A stretch of 17,704 nt of DNA from JANXSF01 sp031394025 (GTDB lineage Bacteria > Acidobacteriota > Terriglobia > Bryobacterales > Bryobacteraceae), in contig JANMWO010000304.1 in the NCBI GenBank assembly GCA_031394025.1, forward strand, positions 1 to 17,704, given 5' to 3'. Shown here one piece after another: positions 1 through 8,113 of the stretch. Under the pieces are notes generated by a model. It had not been told where the DNA came from. It saw only the letters and a program-made list of their open reading frames with translations, and searched no databases. Both the position numbers and the translations under genes were made by a program. The first letter of the stretch is position 1, and every line of letters starts with the position of its first letter.

Positions 1-854
1 TGGGACGATGCATTCGATCCTGCCTGGCTCAGAATATTCAGGTGGTGGTGGTAGATAACGCATCGACGGACGATTCGGTGGATCAAGCCAAGGCGGCTGG
101 TGCTTCTTTGGTGATCGCCAATCTGGAGAATTTCGGGTTTGGGCATGCGGCAAATCAGGGGTTCCAGGTGGTGGGGGATGTAAATTGTATACTTTTGCTC
201 AACCCTGATGTCGAAATTGCCTCATCGATAGACCCACTTGTAGCCGCCTGTGTGGAACATGGTGCGGCTTGTGGAATGCTGCAAGATGTTCAAGGGAAAC
301 CACAAACTGGCTTTCAGCTCCGTCGATTCCCCACTTCAACAGTGTTGGTCTTTGAAGTGCTGGGCTTTAATAGACTCCTAAGTAATAACTGGATAAACCG
401 CAATTACAGGTATTTGGGGGAAAACCCCGTTATTGTTGAGCAGCCAGCCGGTGCATTTCTAATGGTCCGTGGCGACGTTTGGCAAGCTGTGGGCGGGTTC
501 GATGAAGGCTATTATCCGGTTTGGTTTGAAGATGTCGATTTTTGTAAGCGGCTTTATAACCATGGGGTTAGAATCCGGTACGTTAGTAGCAGTACGGCTA
601 GGCACGTGGGTGGACATTCAGTTGGAAAAATGCCATATTCTAACCGTGTGACGGCTTGGTATGGTAGTCTTCTTAGATACAGTTGCAAGCATTTGTCTGG
701 TGTTGAACGTCGCTCAGTTGCGATGGCTGTATTACTAAGTGCTGGACCACGGTGTGTTGCGGGGATAATCGGGCAACGCAATTTCGTCCCAGTCACTGTT
801 TGGTGGGGAGTTTGTAGTAAAGCACTATTGACCCTTTTTGGGCGATGCGCATAA
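1..854 (+). CDS. Glycosyltransferase family 2 protein, 5' end outside the window
   Basis: The reading frame is open from base 3, before any start codon, and the first codons already belong to the GT-A fold, so the true start lies upstream. Visible motifs are VVVDNASTDDS (nucleotide-sugar binding strand), an LLNPDV motif standing for the DxD metal/sugar-nucleotide site, and a C-terminal WFEDVDFCKR acceptor/catalytic segment preceded by GGFDEGY. This combination is typical of rhamnosyltransferase-like (WbbL/RfbF type) GT2 enzymes that build O-antigen or other surface polysaccharide from NDP-sugars at the cytoplasmic face of the membrane. The sugar donor cannot be read from sequence. The next gene is a second GT2 enzyme 28 bases downstream, which suggests a polysaccharide gene cluster extending left of the window. 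Confidence 0.85.
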   Translation, partial: GRCIRSCLAQNIQVVVVDNASTDDSVDQAKAAGASLVIANLENFGFGHAANQGFQVVGDVNCILLLNPDVEIASSIDPLVAACVEHGAACGMLQDVQGKPQTGFQLRRFPTSTVLVFEVLGFNRLLSNNWINRNYRYLGENPVIVEQPAGAFLMVRGDVWQAVGGFDEGYYPVWFEDVDFCKRLYNHGVRIRYVSSSTARHVGGHSVGKMPYSNRVTAWYGSLLRYSCKHLSGVERRSVAMAVLLSAGPRCVAGIIGQRNFVPVTVWWGVCSKALLTLFGRCA

Positions 855-882
855 AGCTGTTAAAACAGAGGGATCGTAACTT

Positions 883-1932
883 TTGCCTACAAACGATATG
901 GTTTCGGTAACGCTGGTCACTTACAACAGCGGCCGGTTCATTAAGCGTTGCCTGGAATCGGTGCTGGATCAGGTTTACCCCGACCTTGAGGTTATCGTCA
1001 TTGATAACGCTTCCACCGACGGCACAATTGACATTCTAGAGCAATTCGAAGATCATGTTCGCATCATCTATAATGATGAAAATATTGGCTTTGCAGGCGC
1101 TCAAAACCAGGCCATTGGGCTGAGTCGTGGGGAATGGGTGCTTACCTTGAACCCCGATGTTTTGATGATGCCCGGGTTTATTCAAGGCATGGTAGATGCC
1201 GGCCAACTGCATCCACGGGTTGGATCAGTTTGTGGCAAACTGCTGGCCATCCGCGCAAATTTTGAGCTTCCCGACAAACCACTGATCGATTCCACGGGCA
1301 TGTTTTTCACGCCGATGCTGCGGCATTTAGATCGTGGCAGCCAGGAAGTGGACGGTGGCGAATTCAACAACTTTGAATACGTGTTCGGCGCAACCGCTGC
1401 TGCGGCTTTGTATCGCAGGGAAATGATTGACGACATTTCCATTGGAGGCGAGTTTTTCGACTCTGATTTCTTTGTATATCGTGAAGATGCTGATGTCGCT
1501 TGGCGCGCCCAATTGCTGGGCTGGCGCTGCTTGTATACGCCGCACCCAAAGGGATATCACGTGCGCAACGTTCTACCCGGAATTCGCAGAGCGTTGCCGC
1601 CAGAAATCAATATGCATTCGGTGAAGAATCGCTTCCTGATGCGCATTAAGAATATGACTGGCGACCTGTATCGTCGTAACTGGTTTCAGATCACAGTACG
1701 AGATATGGTCGTAGTTGCTGCCTGCTGTACAGTGGAACTGAGTTCGCTGAAGGCTTTTTGGAAGATTGGCGAAAACTGGAATCGAGTATGGGCCAAGCGC
1801 AGATGGATCATGTCCCGCCAACGGGTGACGGATGAATACATGGCCAGTTGGTTTCACAATTTACCAGTATCGAAACCAGCTCCAAAGGCTGCCAATCGTG
1901 TGATGGCAAGGATGAAAGCGGCTCGGGGATAG
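883..1932 (+). CDS. Glycosyltransferase family 2 protein
   Basis: This 349-residue GT-A fold glycosyltransferase probably transfers a sugar from an NDP-sugar to a growing cell-surface glycan. It shows VTLVTYNSG at the N-terminus, DNASTDG at residues 41-47, LNPDV around 89-93 and YREDADVAWR around 199-208, the last holding the acidic catalytic-base region. The start chosen is TTG at 883 because GAGGG (867-871) lies 11 bases upstream; the in-frame ATG at 898 has no ribosome site near it but would also retain the whole domain. It lies 28 bases after another GT2 gene on the same strand and is probably cotranscribed with it. The two are clearly distinct in sequence. It ends 11 bases from the convergent glnB gene. 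Specificity is unknown. Confidence 0.85.
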   Translation: MPTNDMVSVTLVTYNSGRFIKRCLESVLDQVYPDLEVIVIDNASTDGTIDILEQFEDHVRIIYNDENIGFAGAQNQAIGLSRGEWVLTLNPDVLMMPGFIQGMVDAGQLHPRVGSVCGKLLAIRANFELPDKPLIDSTGMFFTPMLRHLDRGSQEVDGGEFNNFEYVFGATAAAALYRREMIDDISIGGEFFDSDFFVYREDADVAWRAQLLGWRCLYTPHPKGYHVRNVLPGIRRALPPEINMHSVKNRFLMRIKNMTGDLYRRNWFQITVRDMVVVAACCTVELSSLKAFWKIGENWNRVWAKRRWIMSRQRVTDEYMASWFHNLPVSKPAPKAANRVMARMKAARG

Positions 1933-1943
1933 TCTTTTATAGA

Positions 1944-2282
1944 CTATAGAGCAACTTCGTCACGATCTTCGTTTCGAATGCGGATTGCAGTGCCCACTTC
2001 GTAGACGAAAATCTTTCCGTCACCAATCTTACCTGTACGGGCTGCACCTATAATCGCGTTGGTGACTTCATCTAATCGTTGGTCGGCAATGATCATTTCC
2101 AATTTCACTTTGGCGATTAAGTCAACCTGATATTCCCTGCCACGATACACTTCCTTGTGACCTTTTTGGCGACCGTGGCCGCGCACCTCGGTAATGGTCA
2201 TACCGTCAATCCCAATTGTTTTGAGCGCGTTCTTCACTTCTTCAAGCTTGAACGGCTGGATAATAGCCTCGATTTTCTTCAT
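1944..2282 (-). CDS. glnB: Nitrogen regulatory protein P-II
   Basis: This 112-residue PII trimer-forming signal protein senses 2-oxoglutarate and ATP/ADP and reports cellular nitrogen status to targets such as glutamine synthetase adenylyltransferase, NtrB or AmtB. The sequence follows the family end to end: MKKIEAIIQPFKL, the T-loop GRQKGHKEVYRGREY with the uridylylatable Tyr51 in place, and the ATP-binding TGKIGDGKIFV segment, then IRIR near the C-terminus. AAGGA lies upstream of the ATG on the minus strand. It is an orphan copy: neither amtB nor glnA is adjacent. It lies on the strand opposite a purine nitrogen-scavenging operon, separated from it by a toxin-antitoxin pair on its own strand. 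A functional link to that operon is plausible but unproven. Whether the family member is GlnB or GlnK cannot be settled from sequence; the lack of amtB favours GlnB. Confidence 0.95.
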   Translation of the reverse strand: MKKIEAIIQPFKLEEVKNALKTIGIDGMTITEVRGHGRQKGHKEVYRGREYQVDLIAKVKLEMIIADQRLDEVTNAIIGAARTGKIGDGKIFVYEVGTAIRIRNEDRDEVAL

Positions 2283-2348
2283 GGCGAGTTCCTTTATAAG
2301 CTACACGATTTTGGGGGAAATAGGAAGCACAGAACAGGCAGCAAGAAA

Positions 2349-2771
2349 TCAGGCGCGGAACGGATCGACCACTTTCAGTGTTCCAAATCGCCGATCATGC
2401 TGCATATCTTCGCTGTAGAGGATGCCACAATTGGATTCTATGGCGGCGGCAAGGATGAAGGAATCGTACCACGCCATCTGATACTGTGAATGGAGGCGCA
2501 TGGCGGAACCGATCAAAGACTCTGAAGAATGCACCGAAAGCAGCGGCCGCAGCACGGCGCGGAAATAATCCTCAGCCTCCCCAGTAGACATGGTCTTGTG
2601 GAATTTGCGGAAGGCTACGTTAAAAAATTCCTGCACTACCTGATAGCTAATCAATCCGATGCCAGAGGTAAGCGCCTCACGGATCAAATCTCTGGCAATA
2701 TCGCCTTTTTCGCTATCTTCAAAGCTGTAGACGATGATGTTTGTATCTAAAAAATAACGAACGCTGCTCAT
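2349..2771 (-). CDS. PIN-domain ribonuclease toxin (VapC-like)
   Basis: This 140-residue PIN-domain protein probably acts as the RNase toxin of a type II toxin-antitoxin pair. The acidic metal-binding set is complete: Asp9 in FLDTNI, Glu48 in VVQEFFNV, Asp103 in AWYDSFI and Asp122 in YSEDMQ. The segment AWYDSFILAAAIESNC followed by LYSEDMQ is characteristic of a common VapC subgroup. Its ATG overlaps the stop codon of the upstream antitoxin gene as ATGA (2768-2771), the usual arrangement for VapBC operons. It ends 66 bases upstream of the glnB start on the same strand, so read-through into glnB is possible. The RNA target is unknown. Confidence 0.88.
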   Translation of the reverse strand: MSSVRYFLDTNIIVYSFEDSEKGDIARDLIREALTSGIGLISYQVVQEFFNVAFRKFHKTMSTGEAEDYFRAVLRPLLSVHSSESLIGSAMRLHSQYQMAWYDSFILAAAIESNCGILYSEDMQHDRRFGTLKVVDPFRA

Positions 2772-3031
2772 CGCTGTTGGGTACTCGCAGATTGTGCGCT
2801 GGACAAAGGCCGGTCAGACCGTTCGTTCATCTCATCGCGCGTAAAAGTACGGCCCGCCTTGACGTGACTCAAACGGCTCATTAAAGCATCGTATTCGCCA
2901 ACATCCACTGCTTTTGAAGTGTACTCCTGCAACCATTGCTGAAACGCCGCGTTCAGTGTTGTGTGGCGCGAACGAGCCACCATTCTGCCACGTTCGATCA
3001 GGTTTTCGTCGACGTTGAGGGTGAGGTTCAT
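2768..3031 (-). CDS. Antitoxin of the PIN-toxin pair, ribbon-helix-helix-like
   Basis: This small 87-residue protein precedes and overlaps the PIN toxin gene by four bases. Its N-terminus (MNLTLNVDENLIERGR) looks like the beta strand plus helix of a ribbon-helix-helix or related short DNA-binding fold, followed by an Ala/Gln-rich helix and a polar, probably disordered tail suited to wrapping the toxin. I take the ATG at 3029-3031 as the start; a longer frame opens at 3070, but its extra residues look non-conserved and a perfect TATAAT lies between the two starts. There is no Shine-Dalgarno site before 3031, which would fit a leaderless message. The family assignment is inferred mostly from position and size. 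It likely autoregulates the pair. Confidence 0.75.
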   Translation of the reverse strand: MNLTLNVDENLIERGRMVARSRHTTLNAAFQQWLQEYTSKAVDVGEYDALMSRLSHVKAGRTFTRDEMNERSDRPLSSAQSASTQQR

Positions 3032-3043
3032 GATGATTATAGT
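3015..3043 (+). promoter_or_regulatory. Candidate promoter of the purine catabolic operon
   Basis: TTGAGG at 3015-3020 and TATAGT at 3038-3043 are separated by exactly 17 bases, matching sigma-70-type spacing with 4/6 and 5/6 consensus bases. Transcription would start near 3050, giving a leader of about 65 bases before xdhA. The leader then contains GAGGGAG, a good ribosome site, about eight bases before the xdhA ATG. The -35 element lies inside the start of the divergent antitoxin gene. The prediction rests on pattern matching only. Confidence 0.4.
3036..3041 (-). promoter_or_regulatory. Candidate -10 box for the antitoxin-toxin operon
   Basis: Read on the minus strand, these bases are a perfect TATAAT. 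The box ends four bases before the antitoxin ATG, so the transcript would begin at or within a base or two of the start codon and be leaderless. No good -35 is found at 16-18 bases; a perfect TTGACA lies 23 bases away (3065-3070), which is too far for normal spacing. It overlaps the plus-strand TATAGT of the purine operon promoter. Confidence 0.3.
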
Positions 3044-3114
3044 GTGCACTGAGATGGTGTTGGATGTCAAGGGGAAAATGGAGGGATGGGTTGATACAAT
3101 AGAGGGAGTATCTG

Positions 3115-4509
3115 ATGGTGAGCAATACAGCGGGTCTGATGGATTTCGTCCTCAATAACCGTCGAATCCAGTTACCACAGTGCGGTCCACAAACCACATT
3201 GCTGGAATGGTTGCGGAGCAACGGGCTAACTGGCTCAAAAGAAGGCTGTGCCGAAGGTGAGTGTGGCGCGTGTACCGTGCTCCTTGTGCGACCTCACGGC
3301 TCGGGAAGTAAGTATGTTCCGGTGAACAGTTGCCTGCTCTTTCTCCCGACTCTGACAGGACAGGAAGTGCTTACAATAGAAGCACTTAACGATAAGAAGC
3401 AATTGGCTGAAGCACAATTCGCAATGGCCGAAGCTGGGGCATCGCAATGCGGCTATTGCACTCCGGGCTTTGTGATGAGCCTATTCGCTGAGCAATATAG
3501 ACTAGGCCGAACGGGACCTTGCGATCCGCACGCGATGGGCGGCAATTTGTGCCGATGCACCGGATACCGTCCGATTCGCGATGCTGCACTTTCCCTGGGA
3601 CCCGCCCCTGACGATTCCTTTCGTAGTCGATTGGAATTGCCCGCGCCCAGCATGATTCCGGTCAGCTACACATCGATTGAGGGCAAATTGGAACGACCTG
3701 GAGATTTGGCCCAGTGCTCCACTTTTCTAGAAAAGTATCCTGATGCAAAAATACTGGCCGGTGCCACCGATTTGGCTGTGGAATCGAACCTGGCCTACAA
3801 GCGTTGGCCGGTTCTGATGAGCATTGATGCGGTGGCTGAGTTGCAGGTTTTTCAGGATGCTGCGGACCATGTCGAAATTGGGGCTGGGCTGCCGCTTTCG
3901 GAAATCGAACTACTTTGGAAACAGGCGCCGTTAGTGGCTCGCAAATGGTTCCCCTTGTTCGCATCCATCCTAATTCGTAACCGGGCAACATTGGGAGGCA
4001 ATTTGGGAACGGCGTCCCCCATTGGGGATGCGGCACCTTTGTTACTGGCATTGGATGCGGAATTGAAGCTAGGCGGACCGAACGGCATACGACGTGTGAA
4101 GCTGCAAGACTTTTTTCTGGGATACCGTAAAACTCAGTTAGAGCCTGGGGAACTGATCGTTTCCATTGTCATCCCCAAGCCATTTCCAAACCTGGCACGG
4201 TTCTACAAAGTGGCTAAACGACGAATGGACGACATCAGCACAGTGGCCGCCTGTTTTGCTCTGAATTTTGACGCGGATGGCCGCATTACCCGGGCAAGGT
4301 TGGCCTATGGCGGAATGGCCGCAGTTCCGATTCGAGTTACGGAAGCCGAACAAAGTCTATTAGGGAAACGTTGGGATGAACTGGCCGTGCGGCAAGCGCA
4401 AGTAATCATTGCGAGTAAGTTAAAACCGCTCAGCGATCATCGGGGTAGCGCAGCTTACCGGTTGGCTATGGCGCAAACGTTACTCAAAAAATTCTGGTGC
4501 GAACGATGA
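3115..4509 (+). CDS. xdhA: Xanthine dehydrogenase small subunit, [2Fe-2S] and FAD domains
   Basis: This 464-residue electron-transfer subunit of xanthine dehydrogenase carries electrons from the molybdenum centre through two iron-sulfur clusters to FAD and normally on to NAD+. The plant-type ferredoxin domain has Cys45, Cys50, Cys53 and Cys73; the helical second cluster domain has Cys112, Cys115 (QCGYCTPG), Cys146 and Cys148 (NLCRCTGYRP). All eight ligands are present. The FAD domain follows, with LAGATDLAVE near residue 216 and RNRATLGGNLGTASPIGD near 290. The ATG at 3115 is supported by GAGGGAG just upstream. Its stop overlaps the start of the large-subunit gene as ATGA. It is the first gene of the ten-gene purine operon. 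Fusion of the Fe-S and FAD domains in one chain matches the XdhA/XdhB two-subunit type. Confidence 0.95.
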   Translation: MVSNTAGLMDFVLNNRRIQLPQCGPQTTLLEWLRSNGLTGSKEGCAEGECGACTVLLVRPHGSGSKYVPVNSCLLFLPTLTGQEVLTIEALNDKKQLAEAQFAMAEAGASQCGYCTPGFVMSLFAEQYRLGRTGPCDPHAMGGNLCRCTGYRPIRDAALSLGPAPDDSFRSRLELPAPSMIPVSYTSIEGKLERPGDLAQCSTFLEKYPDAKILAGATDLAVESNLAYKRWPVLMSIDAVAELQVFQDAADHVEIGAGLPLSEIELLWKQAPLVARKWFPLFASILIRNRATLGGNLGTASPIGDAAPLLLALDAELKLGGPNGIRRVKLQDFFLGYRKTQLEPGELIVSIVIPKPFPNLARFYKVAKRRMDDISTVAACFALNFDADGRITRARLAYGGMAAVPIRVTEAEQSLLGKRWDELAVRQAQVIIASKLKPLSDHRGSAAYRLAMAQTLLKKFWCER

Positions 4510-6788
4510 AGTCCGCAGGCCAACCCATGGCGCATGAAAGCGCTGGGGGACATGTTACAGGCTCGGCTCTTTACACAGATGACTTACTAAGTCGTTTCCC
4601 AGGCGTGCTGCATGCCTGGCCAGTGATGTCGCCCTTCGCTTATGCGGCAGTGCTGACAATCGATGCGACACCGGCGCTGGCCGTCGCAGGAGTTGTGGCC
4701 ACACTCACGGCAAGCGATGTTCCCGGTGAAGGCGATACGGGGCCCAACCGTCATGATGAGCCGTTGTTCCCCACGGAAGTTTTGTTTCATAGTCAACCGG
4801 TGATGTGGGTGTTGGCAGAATCATTGGAAGCGGCGCGATTGGGAGCGGCGGCGGTGCTTGTCCGTTACGAAGAACGGACTCCACTGGTTAGCATTGAATC
4901 TGCAATTCAGGCTGACAGTTTCCATTCCCCACCGTTGCACTTGTCCCGAGGCGATACGGCGTCGGCATTGGCGCAGAGTGCTCATCGTCTGAATGGGGAA
5001 ATACACATTGGCGGGCAAGAACATTTCTATTTGGAGACGCAGGCAGCAATAGCCTGGCTGGATGAATCGGGGGGAGTGGCATTGCACAGTTCTACCCAAC
5101 ATCCCAGTGAAACGCAGGAAATTGTGGCCCGTGTGTTGGGGGTGGCCAAACATCAGGTGACGGTGGAATGCCTGCGAATGGGCGGGGCGTTTGGCGGCAA
5201 AGAAGTGCAAGCCAATACCTGGGCGGCAGTGGCTGCTTTGGGAGCGCAGAAAACGGGACGTCCGGTAAGTGTGCGATTGCCGCGACGGCTGGACATCATG
5301 CTTACTGGCAAGCGACATCCTTTTCTGACGAAGTTCGAGGTAGGATTTGCCGCAGACGGGAAGTTGGAAGCGCTACGTCTTGCATTGTACGCTGACGCCG
5401 GTTGGAGCCTTGATCTTTCGGAGCCCATTGTTTGGCGAGCCATGTTTCACGCCGATAACTGTTATTTTCTGCCTGCGGTGGATATAACCGGCTATGTGGT
5501 GAAGACGCATAAGACATCGCAAACAGCGTTTCGTGGTTTCGGCGGACCGCAAGGAATGTTAGTGATTGAAGACATTCTGGATCGGATTGCCCGCACTCTA
5601 CAATTACCGCCGGAATTAGTCCGCCAGCGTAACTTCTACGTTGAAGGTCAGACCACGCATTATGGGCAGACCATAAAAGATGCCAGCCGCATTGAGCGCA
5701 TCTGGAATGAATTGAAAAGCACCAGCAATTTCGTTACACGACAGCAACAAGTGGCGGAATTCAATGCGCAAAACGAACATCACAAACGTGGCATAGCTAT
5801 CACCCCGGTGAAGTTTGGCATTTCCTTTACGGCAACTTTATTCAACCAAGCTGGAGCAACCATCTTGATCTATCGCGATGGCAGTGTTCAGGTAAACCAT
5901 GGCGGCACTGAGATGGGGCAAGGGCTGCAAACGAAGATCCTGCAAATTGCCGCCGATGGGTTGGGCGTGGAGTTGGGTGCAATTCGCATTATGCCCACCA
6001 GCACTGGAAAAGTTCCCAACACATCGGCCACGGCGGCTTCATCTGGTACCGATCTAAATGGGGCGGCGGTACTTGACGCTTGTGCAAAGTTGCGTGCCGT
6101 GCTGGCACCGGTGGCTGCATCCATGCTGCATTGTTTGCCGGATGAGGTTCGTTTCGAACAGGGCATTGTGCTTGCAGGGCAACAGAAAGCGACCTTCGCA
6201 GAAGTAGTGGAAGCGGCTTACCGTCAACGGCTACCTTTGTTCGCCAGTGGCTTTTATAAGACGCCGGAAATTCACTACGATCCTAAAACCGGCCAGGGGC
6301 AGCCTTTTTACTATTACGCCTATGGGGCTGCGGTTTCAGAAGTAGAAGTGGATGGCTTTACGGGCGACATGCGGACCTTGCAGGTAGACATTTTAGAGGA
6401 CGTAGGGAATTCAATTTCGCCGATTGTGGATCGGGGGCAAATTGAAGGCGGCTTCATTCAAGGTGCCGGTTGGCTGACCCTGGAAGAATTGGTGTGGGAT
6501 GCGAAGGGTCGTCTGGCGACCAATGGGGCTTCCACTTATAAGTTGCCATCGTGGATGGAACTGCCGGAAGTTTTTAATGTCGGGATGTTGGAACGGGCTG
6601 CAGAACCGGGCGTGGTGCTGGGCAGTAAGGCGGTCGGCGAACCACCCTTGATGCTGGCGCTTTCTGTGCGGGAAGCGATCCGTGGTGCTATTGCGGCGTT
6701 TGGAGATGGCGGCATTGTGGAACTGGATTCGCCAGCCACACCGGAACGAATCTACTTCGCCTGTGCCAACGCAAAGAGGCCAAGCTAA
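4506..6788 (+). CDS. xdhB: Xanthine dehydrogenase large subunit, molybdopterin-binding
   Basis: This 760-residue catalytic subunit hydroxylates hypoxanthine and xanthine to urate at a sulfurated molybdenum cofactor. Landmarks in order are GGQEHFYLE (169-177), RMGGAFGGKE (224-233) with the substrate-binding Glu233, FRGFGGPQGM around Arg342 (the purine-positioning Arg of xanthine oxidases), NHGGTEMGQGLQTK, TSATAASSG, GGFIQGAGW and GSKAVGEPPLM with the catalytic base Glu712. Retention of both purine-recognition residues argues for a true xanthine dehydrogenase rather than an aldehyde or CO dehydrogenase relative. The ATG at 4506 gives a four-base overlap with xdhA; an in-frame GTG at 4497 is a less likely start. 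The guanine deaminase gene follows three bases after the stop. No XdhC-type cofactor maturation gene lies nearby. Confidence 0.95.
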   Translation: MKSAGQPMAHESAGGHVTGSALYTDDLLSRFPGVLHAWPVMSPFAYAAVLTIDATPALAVAGVVATLTASDVPGEGDTGPNRHDEPLFPTEVLFHSQPVMWVLAESLEAARLGAAAVLVRYEERTPLVSIESAIQADSFHSPPLHLSRGDTASALAQSAHRLNGEIHIGGQEHFYLETQAAIAWLDESGGVALHSSTQHPSETQEIVARVLGVAKHQVTVECLRMGGAFGGKEVQANTWAAVAALGAQKTGRPVSVRLPRRLDIMLTGKRHPFLTKFEVGFAADGKLEALRLALYADAGWSLDLSEPIVWRAMFHADNCYFLPAVDITGYVVKTHKTSQTAFRGFGGPQGMLVIEDILDRIARTLQLPPELVRQRNFYVEGQTTHYGQTIKDASRIERIWNELKSTSNFVTRQQQVAEFNAQNEHHKRGIAITPVKFGISFTATLFNQAGATILIYRDGSVQVNHGGTEMGQGLQTKILQIAADGLGVELGAIRIMPTSTGKVPNTSATAASSGTDLNGAAVLDACAKLRAVLAPVAASMLHCLPDEVRFEQGIVLAGQQKATFAEVVEAAYRQRLPLFASGFYKTPEIHYDPKTGQGQPFYYYAYGAAVSEVEVDGFTGDMRTLQVDILEDVGNSISPIVDRGQIEGGFIQGAGWLTLEELVWDAKGRLATNGASTYKLPSWMELPEVFNVGMLERAAEPGVVLGSKAVGEPPLMLALSVREAIRGAIAAFGDGGIVELDSPATPERIYFACANAKRPS

Positions 6789-6791
6789 AGC

Positions 6792-8090
6792 ATGCCTAGC
6801 CAACTTTACCGGGCAACCATTTTCCACACGCCTGGCAATCCATTTCGCGAAGTGAATGCGCTGGAAGTATTTGCCGATGGCGGCCTTCTCGTCGAAGCCG
6901 GTCGCGTAGCAGCTTTGGGCGAATTCAGCGACATCACTCGGCGTTTTCCCAAGGCCGCAGTTCGCGATTGGCGGGGCAGTTTTCTGCTGCCAGGCTTCAT
7001 TGATACGCACGTCCATTTCCCGCAGGTGCGAGTGCTGGGGGCGTTGGGCGAACCACTGCTGCAATGGTTAAAAAATAGTGCATTGCCAGAAGAAGCTCGA
7101 ATGGCGAACACGGCCTATGCGCGAATGATCGCTTTGGAATTCCTGACCGCTCTAGTGCGCCACGGGACCACTGGAGCAATGGTTTTTGGCGCGCATTTTG
7201 CTTCAGCGATGGAGACCTTTTTTGACGAAGCGGCCCGGTCTGGCTTGCGCATCGCCAGCGGCTTAGTGCTTTCTGACCAATGTTTGCTGCCGGAATTACA
7301 TGTGTCCCCTCAGCAAGCTTATAAATTAAGTAGCGCGTTGATCAAACGGTACCATGGCCAAGGGGACTTACTTTACGTCGTGACGCCGCGCTTTGCTCTA
7401 TCGACATCTGAGGCGATGTTGGAAGTTTGCCAGACGCTGATGCAGGAAAATCCTAGCGTTCTTTTTCAATCGCACTTGAATGAGAATGGCGATGAGATTC
7501 GCGAAGTAGCGCGGCTCTTCCCATGGGCTGGCGATTACCTTGCTGTTTATGAACGGTTTGGATTGGTGGGAGTGCGTTCCGTGCTGGCCCACAACGTTCA
7601 CCCAACAGACAGTGAATTGCACAGACTGGCGCGGAGCGGATCAACGGTGGCCCATTGCCCTGCGAGCAATGCTGCCTTGGGAAGTGGATTGTTCGGCATG
7701 ACGCGCCATGTGACTCACGGCGTCCGATTCGCGTTGGGAACGGACGTGGGTGCAGGCACTGGGTTCGGCATGTTGAAAGAAGGATTGCAGGCATACTTAA
7801 TGCAGCGGCTGTCGCCAAATGGATTTGGGTTAACCCCGGCGCACATGCTGTACTTGGCAACTCGAGCAGGAGCAGAAGCTTTGGGGATGCACGATGCAGG
7901 AGATCTCAGCATTGGCCGTTCCGCAGATTTCGTCCATATAAAACCTCGTGATGGGACAGTGCTGGCAGCAGTAACCCGTCATGCGGAAAGTGCCGACCAC
8001 GCCTTGGCAGCACTGTTCACGCTGGCCAGTGCGGAAAATATTGCCGGAACATTTGTAAGAGGCCGCGCGGTTTATGAGGAAGCAGCATGA
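6792..8090 (+). CDS. guaD: Guanine deaminase
   Basis: This 432-residue amidohydrolase-superfamily enzyme converts guanine to xanthine and ammonia, feeding the XDH encoded just upstream. Zinc ligands are visible: His73 and His75 in DTHVHFPQ, His228 in QSHLNEN, His267 in LAHNVH, and Asp318 in GTDVGAGTGFGML. The FPQ after the HxH motif and TPRFALSTS at 198-206 are hallmarks of guanine deaminase as opposed to other purine or cytosine deaminases. The length matches the family. The ATG lies three bases after the xdhB stop, and the final stop overlaps the uraD start as ATGA. The last codons include GAGGAAG, which serves as the ribosome site for uraD. Confidence 0.93.
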   Translation: MPSQLYRATIFHTPGNPFREVNALEVFADGGLLVEAGRVAALGEFSDITRRFPKAAVRDWRGSFLLPGFIDTHVHFPQVRVLGALGEPLLQWLKNSALPEEARMANTAYARMIALEFLTALVRHGTTGAMVFGAHFASAMETFFDEAARSGLRIASGLVLSDQCLLPELHVSPQQAYKLSSALIKRYHGQGDLLYVVTPRFALSTSEAMLEVCQTLMQENPSVLFQSHLNENGDEIREVARLFPWAGDYLAVYERFGLVGVRSVLAHNVHPTDSELHRLARSGSTVAHCPASNAALGSGLFGMTRHVTHGVRFALGTDVGAGTGFGMLKEGLQAYLMQRLSPNGFGLTPAHMLYLATRAGAEALGMHDAGDLSIGRSADFVHIKPRDGTVLAAVTRHAESADHALAALFTLASAENIAGTFVRGRAVYEEAA

Positions 8091-8113
8091 CGTTGAGTGA
8101 ACTCAACGTCATG
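8086..8113 (+). promoter_or_regulatory. Perfect 12-bp hairpin enclosing the uraD start codon
   Basis: Bases 8086-8097 (CATGACGTTGAG) are the exact reverse complement of 8102-8113, with a four-base loop TGAA at 8098-8101. The uraD start ATG (8087-8089) and the guaD stop TGA (8088-8090) both lie in the 5' arm, and a second in-frame ATG (8111-8113) is in the 3' arm. No T-run follows, so this is not a standard terminator. In RNA the start codon would be paired unless a ribosome finishing guaD opens it, which suggests tight translational coupling. The role is inferred; the structure is plain in the sequence. Confidence 0.65.

Noticed and set aside
1931..1945. Small palindrome AGTCT...AGACT between the second glycosyltransferase gene and glnB as a terminator
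   Set aside because: The stem is only five A/T-rich pairs with no firm T-run; it is too weak to call.
3065..3070. Perfect TTGACA on the minus strand as the antitoxin -35 box
   Set aside because: It lies 23 bases from the TATAAT, too far for a standard sigma-70 promoter.
3095..3100. TACAAT as a -10 box for xdhA
   Set aside because: Transcription would then start inside the GAGGGAG ribosome site, and no -35 lies 16-18 bases upstream.
6411..7064. A 217-codon minus-strand frame spanning the xdhB/guaD junction
   Set aside because: It covers two well-supported plus-strand genes and shows no domain; it is a frame shadow.
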